From contig NZ_QUBS01000085.1 in NCBI RefSeq assembly GCF_003390925.1, positions 1 to 64,000 of the forward strand: DNA of 64,000 nt, read 5' to 3'. Numbering within the stretch: position 1 is the first letter of the stretch; each line of letters begins with the position of its first letter. Made by a program: the position numbers and the translations under genes. This DNA comes from Trinickia diaoshuihuensis. GTDB lineage: Bacteria > Pseudomonadota > Gammaproteobacteria > Burkholderiales > Burkholderiaceae. Below are positions 63,853-64,000 of this stretch, piece by piece. Under the pieces are notes generated by a model that worked only from the letters and a program-made list of their open reading frames with translations, did no database searches and was not told the DNA's origin.

Positions 63853-64000
63853 GCGGCTAACCGTGGGGCCGCGGGCTTGGCCGGTTTCAATTGTCGACCG
63901 GTTCGGTGCGCTCGCTTATCCGTCGACCACCCCCCGGATAGTTTTGCCGCGCTCCTACGATACGAACGATTTCGATTACGCCGGTCCGTTGCTTCACCCT

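Overview
The window is a high-GC chromosomal segment that looks like the family Burkholderiaceae (Paraburkholderia, Trinickia or a close relative). The evidence is the bioA-bioF-bioD-bioB order, a close match to the Burkholderia KirBac1.1 potassium channel, an OmpC-type porin, fused IcmF and fused indolepyruvate:ferredoxin oxidoreductase, and the ordered housekeeping block glmS, glmU, ttcA, folB. I saw no rRNA, tRNA, CRISPR array or complete insertion sequence.

Layout. 1-2.7 kb is a lower-GC edge with orphan membrane proteins, one of them frameshifted. 3.2-7.6 kb is the biotin operon. 7.6-24.4 kb is a mixed metabolic region: a beta-trefoil protein, Tat-exported phospholipase C, hydroxyacid dehydrogenase, HMG-CoA lyase, Lrp/AsnC regulator with a divergent EamA exporter, haloacetate dehalogenase, nitronate monooxygenase, LysR regulator with a divergent flavin reductase, isobutyryl-CoA mutase and a porin. 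24.7-29.4 kb holds a bile-acid-symporter-like transporter and two cyclic-di-GMP proteins. 29.4-32.9 kb is a LacI-controlled operon that should turn mannose into fructose and then fructose-6-phosphate. 33-36.2 kb has small conserved proteins, KirBac, a cupin, a candidate small RNA and an Abi/HEPN-like protein. 36.4-44.4 kb has the fused oxidoreductase, a LivJ-type binding protein, an EAL protein and a uracil/xanthine permease.

The most unusual locus is at 44.6-47.8 kb on the minus strand. A 23-codon ORF with a good ribosome binding site is followed by a GNRA-capped hairpin, a HemN/HemW-like radical SAM enzyme, an MFS transporter and an AdoMet-decarboxylase-like enzyme. The three enzyme and transporter genes are almost touching or overlapping. 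The layout resembles a cluster for a ribosomally made, modified peptide (RiPP) or peptide-derived small molecule. I do not recognise it as a described family.

Right part. 48.1-51.2 kb has a DUF305 protein and a chemoreceptor translationally coupled to a sugar-type binding protein. 51.4-53.7 kb pairs MgtC with an atypical Nramp transporter behind a structured leader, which suggests magnesium handling. 53.8-56.9 kb has a TMEM175-like channel, a PsiF protein, CheV and small secreted or hydrophilic proteins. 56.9-63.9 kb is housekeeping: glmS and glmU (UDP-GlcNAc synthesis), ttcA (tRNA thiolation), folB with a FolM-like reductase (pterins), and a MidA-type methyltransferase.
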